A DNA stretch of 64,000 nucleotides from Apostichopus japonicus (Eukaryota > Echinodermata > Holothuroidea > Aspidochirotida > Stichopodidae), in contig NC_092571.1 in the NCBI RefSeq assembly GCF_037975245.1, positions 19,554,917 through 19,618,916 of the forward strand. Direction: 5' to 3'. The stretch's first letter is position 1, and each line of letters opens with the position of its first letter. Below the pieces are notes generated by a model. It was not told the origin of the DNA and ran no database searches. It saw only the letters and a list, made by a program, of their open reading frames with translations. The translations under genes and the position numbers were made by a program. Positions 37,070-50,500 of the stretch are shown here, in pieces.

Positions 37070-39640
37070 CCCTTCTACCAGAACACGATTTAGCCAGGAC
37101 CATAAACGCCAGCTGTATTTCCCTTCTCCCCAAGAGCGTTGTCCGTTGTCCCATGTTTATGAAGATCACCAGCCAGCTTTATTCCTGGTTCTGTTCGATC
37201 CATTACTACACCAACAAAATGTTACACTATTGAAGAAGATGCCAATACTCAGTTTAGATCTACCATGTGTATCTTGTACATTCACCTTACCTATTTTGCA
37301 TACACAAACTGGAAGTTATCATTTACTGAGCGTTGAGGTTAATTAACAGCTTGTTGCACCCATGTGAATAAGCTAACAGACCTCACAGAGTTCGTATATA
37401 GAACGTGCTGGTCATAATTCCATTAACGTTTTGTGAGTAGTTCAACATGGTTATGAAACATACTCGACTACCTTAGCGTAATTATCAGCCTGTGACTACC
37501 CTTCCATTGTCCCAATGTTATCAGTCATTTTGTAAGCTGGAAAAGATCAGAGAACTCTTGTGTTTTAATGTTTACCAGTCACTGTTCCATTATTCATTTA
37601 CTTATATAATTATATATACAAAGCTGAATTTCTCTTGAAATCTCTTCCCTGCCGCATTCTGATATCAAATGAAACTGCATTCCAGATCCTCCTGCAAGCA
37701 GGAACTTGTGAAGAAGCCTCATTGGCTTATCAAAGCCGCAAGCTGACCGAAGTCAGTCTCTAATTAGATTCATGTTTAACGTCCATTGTTATGAATTGTC
37801 AACAACTCTGTAACTGGACGACGTACATTAATCTTGGAGTGACTCGAACTCGGGACCTTATGATTGAAAGGCACCGGCGTTAATCACTGAGCTAACACTT
37901 CTACGAAACTGAGACTTGATCTATGGTTACCTGGTATGCAAGGTTACTGTGGCTTCTGACTGGCATCCTTAGCAGAGAAATGGTTATATAGGGAGCGCCA
38001 CCAACTAAGGGGTACTGGATAGAATGTTGAGTTTGTGACCCTTGGTTCGAATCATGTTCTAGCCATTAATATAATGGTCTTTTCCAATGATTAAAAATTT
38101 CCAAGTAAGTTTTTCCATTATTAATTTACTTACATACGTTGAAGGTGGTAAGGAAACTATTGTTGAGAATAATCAAATCATAGCAAAGAAAACATGTCTC
38201 CCCCCTCCTTCTCCACACGCTTATTTCTCCAAACTGTCGTTTATTACAAATACATCTTGGTTACATGTATTGCTGTGATGACATCTGTAATTGCACCAAA
38301 TAATTCTTTAGAATACACACAAAAACATTAAATATAAACCATTTAACTATCAGTTAAAAGCCACATTTGATGGGATAATACCAAATTTATTATGATCAGA
38401 AAAACAGTTGCATAATAATAAAGACAAGCAAACACAAATCGATCACCATATCCCTACAGCCATGCCATCTAATAGTAGTAGCGAAAACAGTTTTCCTATT
38501 GTCCTGTATAAATACACATGGAATACAAAGTGTAACTTTTCCCGCCAAATTCGTTTGGATTTTCAAAAGCCTTTGCTTTGACTACCTATTGCTTATTCTG
38601 TCTTATGCATCACACGGAATTTACAGAAGGTACAAAAAACAAGGTAAGTGCACAAACTTCAGGAGTGGACCCTTAATACTACTCGCATAAAATGACAAAG
38701 ATTCTTATTTATTTATCAGATAATAGTTTTGGTACAGTTTGGATGCTTTCTGATATTTATGTGATTTATCTGTTTTGGTAAATCAATGAAGTATCTCTAT
38801 TTTCTTCCATCTTCTACCACTCCCTTCTTCCTCCCCCTCCCTCAAACCAACCCCCTCTACCACCCTGGGCCTCATGCACCAATCTTTAATATACTGCAAC
38901 CACAATGAGTCCACTGATTTTCATTATTTTTAATATCTCTGTGTTTTTTTTTTGTGTTTTTTTCAACCCAGTTGTGATAGGGTGTGGGGAGTTAAGATCA
39001 ACTTGGAGTCATTATCTACAATACTGTAAATTTTAACTCTAAATTATTAATATTTGGGTATGTGAGTGGCAGAAGAAGTTTCCCCACATGTATGATACAA
39101 ACACCACATTTTGTGAAAGAGCTAGTCAAGTTTCTGCTGGTAAATTTCCAACATACTATTCTACGAAATCCATCATATTTTCGTGGATTTCAGGAATGGT
39201 AGTGTGACCATAGAATTATCTTGAATCCAAAAATACAAAGTATAATAGGCAAGTATGTCACTGGTGTAGTAATGCAGTACTGTTGTCGTTTAAGTACATT
39301 AAATCTATGCCACTTAATACTAGGAGTACCTCATGTTTACTAACCCTTACCAATATACAATAAGATTTTTATGCTATGCAGTAATGCTAAGTATTTAGGG
39401 GTGTCCAGTACAGGTTCTTTGTGTACTACAAATGTCATTCAAACAATTTAGGCTACATTGTATTAAAAACAAGACATGATAAAAAAATATATGGAAATAT
39501 GCATCACTATATAAACAAAAAATTCAATCAAAAACAATTTGGCATCTTTGAACAGAGTTCTTTTGATAACATTTTTTGGATTATTGCTTATCTTGACAAA
39601 GTATTTGGTCTCTTTATACTGGTCCAACAAGAAGTTGTTT
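37070..39640. other. No gene recognised apart from a SINE relic
   Basis: Contains the tRNA-derived relic at 37835-37906 and a second weak B-box-like GGTTCGAATCATG at 38043-38055. No coding region is supported. Confidence 0.5.
37835..37906 (-). mobile_element. tRNA-derived SINE head relic
   Basis: The minus strand reads TAGCTCAGTGATTAACGCC (A box) and, 30-odd bases on, GAGTTCGAGTC (B box). Acceptor and T stems do not pair properly, so it is not called as a tRNA gene. Confidence 0.55.
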
Positions 39641-40370
39641 CATACTAGTTCGGTCTAGTCCAGTATAACTCACTGTTCTGTTTCGGGTACTATCTGCAAC
39701 ACTTTCAAACTGGTCTGGTACACTTCGTAGTTCTATTAATAGTTCAGTCTACAAGACCTTTGATAGACTGGTCTGATACACCTCACACATCTGTTTGGAG
39801 TAAAGTCTAGTTCGGCCTGGTCCGGTATAATTCACAGTTCTGTTTCGGGTATTATCTGCAACACTTTCAAACTGGTCTGGTACACTTCGTAGTTCTATTA
39901 ATAGTTCAGTCTACAAAACCTTTGATAGACTGGTCTGATACACCTCACACATCTGTTTGGAGTAAAGTCTAGTTCGGCCTGGTCCAGTATAACTCACTGT
40001 TCTGTTTCGGGTATTATCTGCAACACTTTCAAACTGGTCTGGTACACCTCGTAGTTCTATTAATAGGTAAGTCTGCAAGACCTTTGATAGACTGGTCTGA
40101 GACACCTCACACATCTGTATGGAGTGAAGTTTAGTTCGGCCTGGTCCGGTATAATTCACAGTTCTGTTTCGGGTACTATCTGCAACATTCAAACTGGTCT
40201 GGTACACCTCGTAGTTCTATTAATAATTCAGTCTGCAAGACCTTTGATAGACTGGTCTGATACACCTCACTCATCTGTTTGGAGTAAAGTCTTGTTTGGC
40301 ATGGTCCGGTCAGGTATATATCACAATTCTGTTTGGGGTATTTTCTGCAAAAGAACATGAAAAATTTCAA
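39640..40370 (+). repeat. 162-bp tandem repeat, about 4.4 copies, each of three 54-bp subunits
   Basis: The AGTTCGG..CTGGTCC phrase starts at 39647, 39809, 39971 and 40133, exactly 162 bp apart, with a diverged fifth copy near 40293. Within a unit the CTGGTC[CT]G[GA]TA phrase recurs every 54 bp or so, so the unit is a trimer. Open frames across it arise because 162 is divisible by three; they are not called as genes. Confidence 0.92.
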
Positions 40371-40958
40371 ATAAAGTGGTAAGTTTCAAACATAGAAAAA
40401 GTTGGTGATATGACTTTTTTATTGGATTTTCTTATGGTTTGAATTGGAAAAGGAAATGAGGAATTTAACATTAAAGTGCAGGTAGATGGATTTAATGTAG
40501 TCTAGCTCACCCAGTGATATCATCAGCAATATCTATGATGGTAGGTTACCAATGAAGGCTTTACTTTTTGATTCTACTTAACAAGATTGCATATGCTAGC
40601 CTGATGGTGTACATAATACATACAGTAGATACATCATGATTTCTGTTCAAGCAAGGGGAATGGGGGGGGGGGGTGGACATGCTGACTAATTTGAATATCT
40701 AATTGCAACATTTTGATATTTTTATTGTTGCCATCTTCTTGGCTCTAACGAAAATAAAAATTCTTTTCATCTTCATCGCAGATAATTCTCCCTAACACAA
40801 CAATGCTACCATGAATAGCGCCCTCACAAACCTGTCCTGCAATGTGATGGGGCTGTGTATGGGGTCACCTTTGGCATGTTACTATACGGGTCGTTTCAGA
40901 TGCTTTTGGTAAGTCCTGGATTTCACTTCAAAAATTGTGTCAAATATATCAAAATTAA

Positions 40959-40964
40959 TTTATT
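40959..40964 (-). promoter_or_regulatory. Candidate polyadenylation signal of the mucin gene (AATAAA)
   Basis: AATAAA on the minus strand 54 nt past the stop at 41018. A second AATAAA at 40721-40726 would serve a transcript that splices at 41026 to the small exon ending at 40792. Both are short, common motifs. Confidence 0.5.
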
Positions 40965-41017
40965 TTGAGAGCACCTATTGTCATATGCTAGTACTGAAAT
41001 GGCAATCTTCCAACAAA

Positions 41018-41548
41018 TTAACTCACCAAATTGTGGTCAGTTTGACCAGAAGACGAGGCAGAATCATTTAAATTATATGTAAGACAACAATCACTCCGTG
41101 AAGATTTATGATGAGGACAATAAACCTTTCGCACTTTCTCATCGAGAGGTTTTCTTTGGCTTCTTTCTTCATCTATGTCATGAACATCTCTCTCTTGTAT
41201 CCTAATATCTATATCATCAGTGTCTGCTGGTTCCAGAATTGATGGTGGTCTCCTTCCATAATCATCCTCATAGATATAATACAAATTATCAATTCCCTGA
41301 TGATCAGCTCTCGATGTTCTATGAGCAGTGGGTTTAGTTGGCCTCTGTCTAATTCCTTCTCTTCTTCCAGCAGGGATTGCTGCCGATGATCCACCTCTGC
41401 GTTCCTCTTGAGGCAGGTAATACGACATCCTCTGTCCCAATGATCTATCATTATCAGGTATAACTTCTGCTGCCTCTTCACTGCTATGATCACGTTCAGG
41501 AGTGGAAGATTCCTTAGAACCAGCAATTGATAAGGTGGAGTGATAATC
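41018..41548 (-). CDS. Mucin exon: distal cytoplasmic tail and stop
   Basis: 531 bp, 176 residues and a TAA stop (41018-41020). The acceptor is TTAATAG before 41548. The tail is charged and has tyrosine-rich clusters (MSYYLP, NLYYIYEDDYG) and Ser/Thr-Pro sites that could be signalling or endocytic motifs; that role is inferred. The last codons overlap a consensus GTGAGT donor (41021-41026). A phase-0 acceptor TTGCAG lies before 40836, where the frame runs for 14 more residues to a TAG at 40792. A second C terminus is therefore possible. Confidence 0.82.
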   Translation of the reverse strand, partial: DYHSTLSIAGSKESSTPERDHSSEEAAEVIPDNDRSLGQRMSYYLPQEERRGGSSAAIPAGRREGIRQRPTKPTAHRTSRADHQGIDNLYYIYEDDYGRRPPSILEPADTDDIDIRIQERDVHDIDEERSQRKPLDEKVRKVYCPHHKSSRSDCCLTYNLNDSASSSGQTDHNLVS

Positions 41549-44500
41549 CTATTAACAATGAAGAGAACAGATAAGTCAGATTCTGGTTAATGGCATGAAA
41601 GATTTATGAAATTAATTTGTGAAATCAGTTAATATATTATCACATATGTTATCACAAATATTATCAATATATTATCACATTAATATCTTGTATGTTCTCA
41701 CCAATATTATCTTGTATTATATACATCACATATATTATCTCGTCTTATATCACATATATTATCTCGTATTATGTCACATATATTACCACATATTATGTCA
41801 CATTATTACCACATATGTTATCATATACATTATCACGTATATTATCACATATATTATAAGCGTTTTCTTCTGGAGTAGAAAAATTAGACCAAGATAATAA
41901 TAAGGATACTTTGTTGCTATCACGAGATGACTGTAATCAAATTAATAATTTTAACTGTGATTTTCTTTGGCCTGGGTTACATAAATGTGATTCTGTTTAA
42001 ACCAATAAACATCTCACATATAAATGTTTTTTACTGTCCTCTTCTGCAATCCTAAACACTAGCAAACATACTGAGATTCATACCACAGGCAGTGCTCGTT
42101 GTAGATACTCCAGGAGACTCTGTAGTCTATCATCATCTTCACTATTGTAGGAGGAACTGCTGGAATCACTTCCCACACTAGCGGCAACTTCTCCGTCCAG
42201 GATATCTTGTTCAAAGAAGAGAGGTATTTCCGGATCTTTCTTAGCTTCTTCTGTCGTCTGACGTTTATAATTTAAAAGGTAGACACTGGGGTGGTCATTT
42301 GGAGTATAGGTCTCTGATCTCTCTGGTGTCTTACAGCAGGCAAGAAGCACGTACAGACAAATCAGGATTAGGAGTATGGGCAAAAATACTGCACATAAAG
42401 TAATAGCTAATACAGGCTTCCAGAAAGGTGCTGTAAGAAGGAGAATAAGAAAATTAATAAATATTCAACACTTTTAAACAAGTTTAAGCAAGCTTGCAAA
42501 CACTATAACTTCTAGTCTGTTAACATTCAGTGCATTAAACACTTCTTCTTTGAGGGTTCAGGACAACTTGTCCCACCTACACATACTATTTAAAAAAAAA
42601 ACGAAGCAATATCTGTGAATAAGTAAGATGAAAATTGATCTTAAAGCCTTCAATTGATTTCAGCTATTACCCACTGTCCATGCGAGAGTACAGCACGGAT
42701 ACCATCATCAATGGAGTGACTTTGCTAATTCTGTATATTATGCAGTAGAACATAGCTATTGGCCATGCTAGTTTTGGTGGTGTTAGTTGAAGAGGATAGG
42801 TTGTACAACAACGTTTCAGGGAGAAAGTGTAAAACACCCTTCATAGGACCGTAGATGGCCCTTGCATCCACTCTTCCATCTGCAGTTCTTGATCTTACAA
42901 GGACCTTTAGAGCATCGATAATGCTAACGTCACATGCATACACTGTTTGAATTATATAAGGTTAAAGCCTACCAGACAGCAGTTAGCATAGGATAAACAT
43001 CAGCTTAATGTGTTAACAGCTTTTTGTCTGATGTAACAAGTTAAGCATAATTATCTTATTCTTTTATGGTGCTTTCCATGGATAGTGCTGAACAACCTAC
43101 CCACCCCTCTACACACCCACCAGCCCCCCCCCAAAGAAAAACAGAAAAAGAACAAAAATATATTTAAAACCAAATGAATGACCAAATAATAGCGACATTA
43201 AGGCCAAAAAGGTGGTGAAGCACATATTGCATTATGCAATAACTTTCCCTCATTAGGTGCAAATATGTAAAATATTTTATTTTTATTCTCGATGTAAACT
43301 TCACCAATTTCAAGTTGAATTTCATTTGAAAGCATTCAACAGAACTTCATTGAACTTGGTTTCATTTTATTTTAAGTTTTACTAAGTTTAATACTGAGCA
43401 AAGTTATGCATTAGAGCTGTCTGCATGTAAAACTGATCTATACTATCTTCACCAGACACCATTAACTCCTTCCAGTTTTCTATACATAATATTTGGCCTT
43501 ACCTGGTTTCTGAACAAATCTGCAGTCCCTGCCTCTCGATCCATCCGGAGAAAAGTCTTCTGTACCATTGATGCATTCACACGTATAACGATAACCATCA
43601 TTTTGACATGTTGCCAATACAGAACATGTGTCAATATGGAAACCACACCAATCCAAGTTTGCTGTGTCTGAATAAGTCAATGAATGACAAGATAAACAAA
43701 AACGAAGTGAATTTTACAATAATGACTCAAATCAGATGATAAATAATAGACTTATAAATCATGCTTTCATGAATAGAGTGAGTTCAAAAGATTGATATTG
43801 ATGGTACAGAACGAAGAAAATTACACATATGTATGCTTTTAAAACCCCGGTGGTTGCACAGGTTATCCGGGGTACCCACCCAATGCTCTACTACCCGGTT
43901 CCTAATTTGTTACCCGAATCCTTTAAATGTGTTTATTGAATGTTTATATTCCTTTTCTTTTACTTTTTAAGAAGTTTAAAAATGTTTCGAAAACTACAAA
44001 TTTTTATTGATAACAGGTTAATTGAAAGAAACAATTCCAAATTGAAATTAACGAAAATGTATGAACATGGACACATTGTCAGAGAAAAATACACTTGATA
44101 TATTATAGCATTCAATTTGCAATATATTGAAAATAGCTATACCAGAAGGTAAATAGACAAATTTCTGGGTACGTGGATACCCGACGGGTAAGAGCCTCGG
44201 GTACCCAGTTCCCAATTTTTGGTACCCGTGTAAAACACTATAAAACCCTGAATATTTGTTTATAGTAAACAACATGTCTGTACAATGGATACTCCATGTA
44301 TAGGTGGCATTACTGTAAATCTAAATATGGGTTTTATTGTGACACAGGGTCATCCATACATTGGATTACCAACACAGAAAATACATGAGTGTGTTTGATA
44401 TATATGACATATGCATGTGGTTGTGCAAGATTTCCTTACTTAATTAGGATAGCTTAGGCTATGATGCTTTTATTTAAGCACTGCTGACCCTTGACCCTTA

Positions 44501-47500
44501 ACCTCCACCAACATGCACAAATGAAAAAAATACTACACCTACAAAACAATTAGACTACAAACAAAGATGTAAATAACTGGTTTAATCATTCACATATAAA
44601 TATGAAAACAAATTAAAGTTAATAACAGAGCTAGTTTGATATTTGCTTCCCTTTATTTTTATTTTACCATTCCTCCTCACCTTTCAACATCTCCCCTAAT
44701 CCCCATTAATCCCCACATCAATACCCCCCCCCCCCAAGTAACCACAAGGAAAGATGTTATGTAAGATTGATTGTTTTCTCCCACTTTCTGAAGTTTCAAA
44801 ACTATGGTTAATTTACCGTATAATAACTGGATGGTTTAATTATCACTATTTTAACATTTAGTGACAGTTTTTTTAGGATTAGCATGATCAAAGATAAGTG
44901 CGCATGTATATATTACATTAGCATGATCAACTATAAGCGTGCATGTATATATAACATACCATTAGCATGATCAAATATAAGTGCTCATGTATATATTACA
45001 TACCATTAGCATGATCAAAGATAAGTGCGCATGTATATATTACATTAGCATGATCAAATATAAGTGCTCATGTATATATTACATTAGCATGATCAAAGAT
45101 AAGTGCTCATGTATATATTACATTAGCATGATCAAAGATAAGTGCGCATGTATATATTACATACCATTAGCATGATCAAAGATAAGTGCTCATGTATATT
45201 TACATACTATTAGCATGATCAAATATAAGTGCTCATGGATATTTACATACTATTAGCATGATCAAATATAAGTGCTCATGAATATTTACATACTATTAGC
45301 ATGATCAAATATTGTGCTCATGAATATATTACATACTATTAGCATGATCAAATATAAGTGCACATGTATATACTACATACCATTCATTGAAAAAGATTGT
45401 ATATCAATGGTCAGATTTGTACTTGGTAAGGTATTCAAAATTCCATTCGCTCTTGTTTCATTGATGATAATTTGGTTGACTGTGGACGCATTGACTGCAT
45501 CATTCTTTAAAGTGAGAAGATAGTCGACATGTATACTTCCTTCCCTCAACTGAAGTACCTCATTACGAATGTAGGTTTGGGAGGTTAAGGAATGATTCCT
45601 CACTGCTGTTTCAATCTACAAAGGACAAAAAGAAACAGAAAAGTTCAGCACAAAATCTTTCCTTATTGCTTGATCATTTAAATAATTCAACGGTTGCAGT
45701 TGTATCCTTGATTTAATGTCAGTTACATTCCATATATGACATGTGTATAGTATAATACGAGACCTTCCATAATGTTTCAATCTTTTTGTTTTGTGTGCTT
45801 GAAATTAATAGTATGTGTGGTAAATTTAAGCATTAAGTGATAATCATGCAATGTCGAAATTTAATGAAAGTTAATATGAGAAATTTTATCAAAAAGAAAA
45901 TTAAATTTAGCACTATAGAAAGAGCAAAACAAAGGCTAACTTTAAATTATTACAAAAATGACATAAAAGATGGCCAGCTCTGTAAAGTGTTTGATCAAAG
46001 GTGTTGAACTGTCCTGATGTGTGTAGCCAGGGGAAGTGAGGGGGGGGGGGTGGGGTAGGGTAGGGTGAAAGGATATACCATTCCCTAATTGAAGCAATTG
46101 AACCATGCAGCTATGTACATCGAGTAATTGAGATTTACAAATTAGATGTAATCTGCAGTGGGATTATCTGCCGAATGTTAGGCCTAAATGTTGCTTGATG
46201 TTTTAGATAATGTAAGAGTACATTCATAATACCCCTCTTCGAATCTCATTTGTCAGCTTTTCTACTTTATCCGGGCCATTGACATCACACTGTGAGTCCA
46301 GATGAGCCGGCAACGTGTCCTCTAACAGGATGATGAAGGAACCTTTCAGATGATATGTTTCTGTGAAAATATTCAGAAAAGTAAGATCAAACTATGATAT
46401 ATATATTCATCTCTAATTTTTTTTTTTTTTTGTGATGGAGGGGGGGGGGGGGGAGTACATTGCAACTTAAGTTCATTCATACTTTTGCTACATTTGCTGA
46501 TTCTTAAATATGCTTCTGAAAATGTGACAATTCTTATCATCAACTTCTATTGTGCATATACTCTTACACTAGCCCCCTTATAAACAAGATAGCTCACATT
46601 CCTATTTAAGAAATATAAATATTTCATGAGCCAAACAATTTTGTTGATACCATTTTTTCATGGAGAATTTGGGGTACCTTACCTCATACCGAAATCTGCT
46701 AACCAGTCAGCAAGCCCATTCCCTATCTGGATATGTACTCGGTTTGGCTAAAATATGCTAATTAACCCAGAAAGCCGGTTGGCTTAGTTATTCCTTAATT
46801 GCCACATTTTTGATAGATGTCAATAAGATACTTAATTCTACTGACCAAGAGGGAGCTTCATACCACAAAGTATGAATTGCAACCAAGCAGCACTTTTTGA
46901 GTTATCGTGTTTACAGAGTTTTCACACTTTGATCTCTGTTGACCTCAAATGACCTTTGCCCTCTAAACATTTCAATGGGGTTCTTGTACTCATCAAGCTT
47001 AATCTTCGTACCAATTATAAAAATCAACCTCGAGGTACTTTTGAGTTATCATTTTTACAAGGTTTTTAGACCTTTACCAAATTTGACTGCAAATGAAGAT
47101 AGACCCCATCACTCAAAATAGTGTAGTCTACTAACCAAGAGGATCTACATACCAGGTATGAACTTCACAAAGATGGAAGTTTTGAGTTATCGTGTTTAAA
47201 GATTTGGCAATGATATGCAATGAGCAAAGTTTATTGGCATTTGAAGGAAACAAGACACAACATGTTAAGTTCCAAAACTCATTGTCCCCTCCCCCACCCA
47301 CCCCTAACATATGAATGCTTCATGAGGGTTGCAAAAATAGGATTATTACATTAAGTACACATTTTGAATGCAATGAATGATTGTCTTGAAGTATATTCTG
47401 ATGAACTAACTTGAGGAAAGTGCAAAGTTAATATAATCTGTAATTAAATGGATAGCAAAACTGAAAACTGAAGTTCAATTTCAAACTTCCAAATAGAGTA

Positions 47501-50500
47501 TTTTGGATACAATAAAAAATACCTCGGCATTCTTCATCCAGCCAGAAGCGTTTGTCACAAACACACGCTGGTTGGCCGTTGATAATGTCACACCTCCTCC
47601 GTGGTCCACATTCTAAATTGCATTCTGCTCAGCAAAAGAAAATGTAAAAGAAACTAAAAAATATCAACAAACCCAGATAAGATTTGACATGGGCATGAGA
47701 AATTGATCACACTTTTAAAAAAACTGAGAAAATAACTGACTCATTGTTCATTCTGGATGTCATTTTTTACTTTTGAGCAAATCCATGAAATACATGATAT
47801 ATATATATCATAATAAGTCATCATAATAAAGACAGTTGTGCTCCTTCCAGTCAAAGATCATGACTTCCGGACACTCCTAGAATGACCAAACTCCGGAAAG
47901 AAGATAAACATTGTGGTCCTATTTATGCCATCCGGACACAGTAAAACTTTCAATCAACAATGAAGACTCCCAAGGCTCCAAAACAGCAAAAAGTTACATA
48001 AAACAGTGTTTGAAACTTGTCAGGACACTAACCGGACAAGATTTACAAAAGTTAAAACTTTGGAAATCCTGAAAACGCAATAAGACGTAACAAGTACCTT
48101 TCAGAGCTATATCCCATATCAATCAAATTTACACATCATGGTTATTTTTCATTTTGATTGTGACTTTTATCATCTTACGCAACAAGACACTGCCATGTGG
48201 CTGCATATGGTAAGACTAAAGATCCATTAGTCACATGACTTGTTAATGGTAAAAAGTGCCTTCATTTGATCAGTGCATGGGGTTATTGATGCCACTGTAG
48301 CATTAATACAGCTGTTACTCAGTTCTATTTATCAGGGATGAGCCTAGGGTAAAAAAAAAATCATGTAACTTAACAAAAATTGCGGTATAGGCTCCACTTT
48401 GTGTATGCTACAGTGTGTTAGGATAATATTTTCATCTTTTGACAATCTGCTGAAACATCATCCAGCTCTGCAAAACTGTGCATAAGGATTTTGAATATTA
48501 AATAAGTCTATTTTCAGCAAGTAATTTTCAAATTTAAATTAACGTTTTTTTAGTTATCAACAATCTTAAAACTTATAGTACTAAGATATCATTTGAAATA
48601 TTTCAAATATCAGCAACTAATTTCTAGTAACACACACGTACCTTGACATTCTGGTAAACGATCAGGAGTCAGTTTGCCTCCACAACACACTGTCTTGTGA
48701 ATGCTGCTTTCTGACAATACATAGCCATTGATGCAACCGTAATGGATAGTTTCATTATGGTCATAAAACTCCCTCTGGACTCTACTGTTTGCAGATATGT
48801 GGTAAGCATATTCATTTGGCAAAGTGACTTGACACTGACCTGCAATTTCATGAAATCAAAGTAGATCACAAATAATTTCAATAAGCCACATATATTGCTT
48901 CCAATTTGAACTGGAAAGCAGTTAAAGCAAAGATCATTAACAAATATGGATGCTATACATATTTTAAGAATCTTCTTTACAAATTGAAATACTGTAGTAT
49001 AAACGGCAGCTTCCAATTTCCGGTAAAACATGAATAGATGACAGAAATGTCAGGTATCTATCAATCTTTTGCCTGAATAAAATTAATAAAAAATAAAATA
49101 AGTGCTAAAGAGAACTCCATTATAGGTTAATATACTCATATATATCAATAGGTATATACCATATATGTGAAAATATACCCATATGATAAGTGCACATACC
49201 ATATCTGAAGATATGCTATTTGATAAGTGTACTATATGTCCACATAACATATGTGAAGAGATACCATATGATAAGTGTACTATATATCCACATACCATAT
49301 GTGAAGATATACTGTACGATAAGTGTACTATATGTCCACATAACATATGTGAAGATATACCATATGATAAGTGTTCTTTATATCCACATACCATATGTGA
49401 AGATATCCCATATGATAAGTACTATATATCCACATACCATATGTAAAGATATACCGTACGATAAGTGCACATACCATATCTGAAGAAACCATATGATTTG
49501 TTAAGACCTAAAATATCAATGTGCACATACCATGTGACTTGACTCAATATACAGCCTGTTCAGTAAATGAATATTTGCCTCATCAACTACAGCAAAAGCA
49601 TATACCATATTGAGTTCAAGATTGGTATTGATTCTGGGGGAGGGAACTTAGGGTGTTAAACAAAATTAAAGCTTGGTTGAACTGCATACTTTGGATTCCC
49701 ACATTTGCCAGTAGAACACCACTTTTGGTGTCATGGAGGTGTCATAGTAAACCACATAGTCACACTCATAAGAAATGAAGCATGGAAAGTTTGTAGATTG
49801 AAAAGTTTGTAAATGGTTTGTATAGTTTCTGAATTGTATTTATGATACTGACAAGTCAACATAATTTTATGTGAGTCCACAAGATGCCTACTCTTTATCT
49901 AATGGGTGAAGTATTATTTTCAGAGGTCAAAATCTGACAATGTTGTGAGCATGTTAATACCAAAAATAAAACTTGGAGTGCAAAACTCTAACATTTGTTG
50001 ACATCAAATGACATTTAACTCTCCCCCCCCTTAAAATGAAACAAAAATTTAAAAAGCCCATAGGGTTTTTGCACTGGCTAAGATGGATTCACATTCCTGG
50101 AATGAAGTTCATTCGAGCTTTGCTTTTGGAATACTTTATAAAGTTTCTAAACTGTGATGTCTGTTGACATCAATGACTTTGCTCTCAAGAAATAAATCCA
50201 AGTTTACTCCCTGAGTTATGTGGCCATGGTATTCAGACTTTGGATAGTAGTGACCAAAATGACATTGACCTCCCAATAAAAATGAAAGGGCAGGTTCTTA
50301 CTCTCACTACAGTAAAACCACCAACAAATTATTAAGTTCATCCAAGCTTCCAGTCTAGAGCTTAACATGTTTACATCAAATGCACAAAATTAGCCTTAAA
50401 GTTCACCAATAGTGCAGACATATTGATTATGAAGGTTATTAGTACCATGTAGATTTTGAGTTACCATTCTCACAAGTCAGTTTAACACAATTCAAAAAGA

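Noticed and set aside
39911-40370. Minus-strand ORFs with a repeating PDQF / YTGPGRTRLYS pattern
   Set aside because: The repeat period (162 bp) is a multiple of three, so a chance open frame is copied in each unit. There is no splice, start or domain support.
42725-42956. 72-codon minus-strand ORF between EGF2 and the TM exon (MYACDVSIIDALKV...)
   Set aside because: It has an acceptor-like start, but its candidate donors give the wrong phase for insertion between the two phase-1 junctions, and EGF2 joins the TM exon directly in frame.
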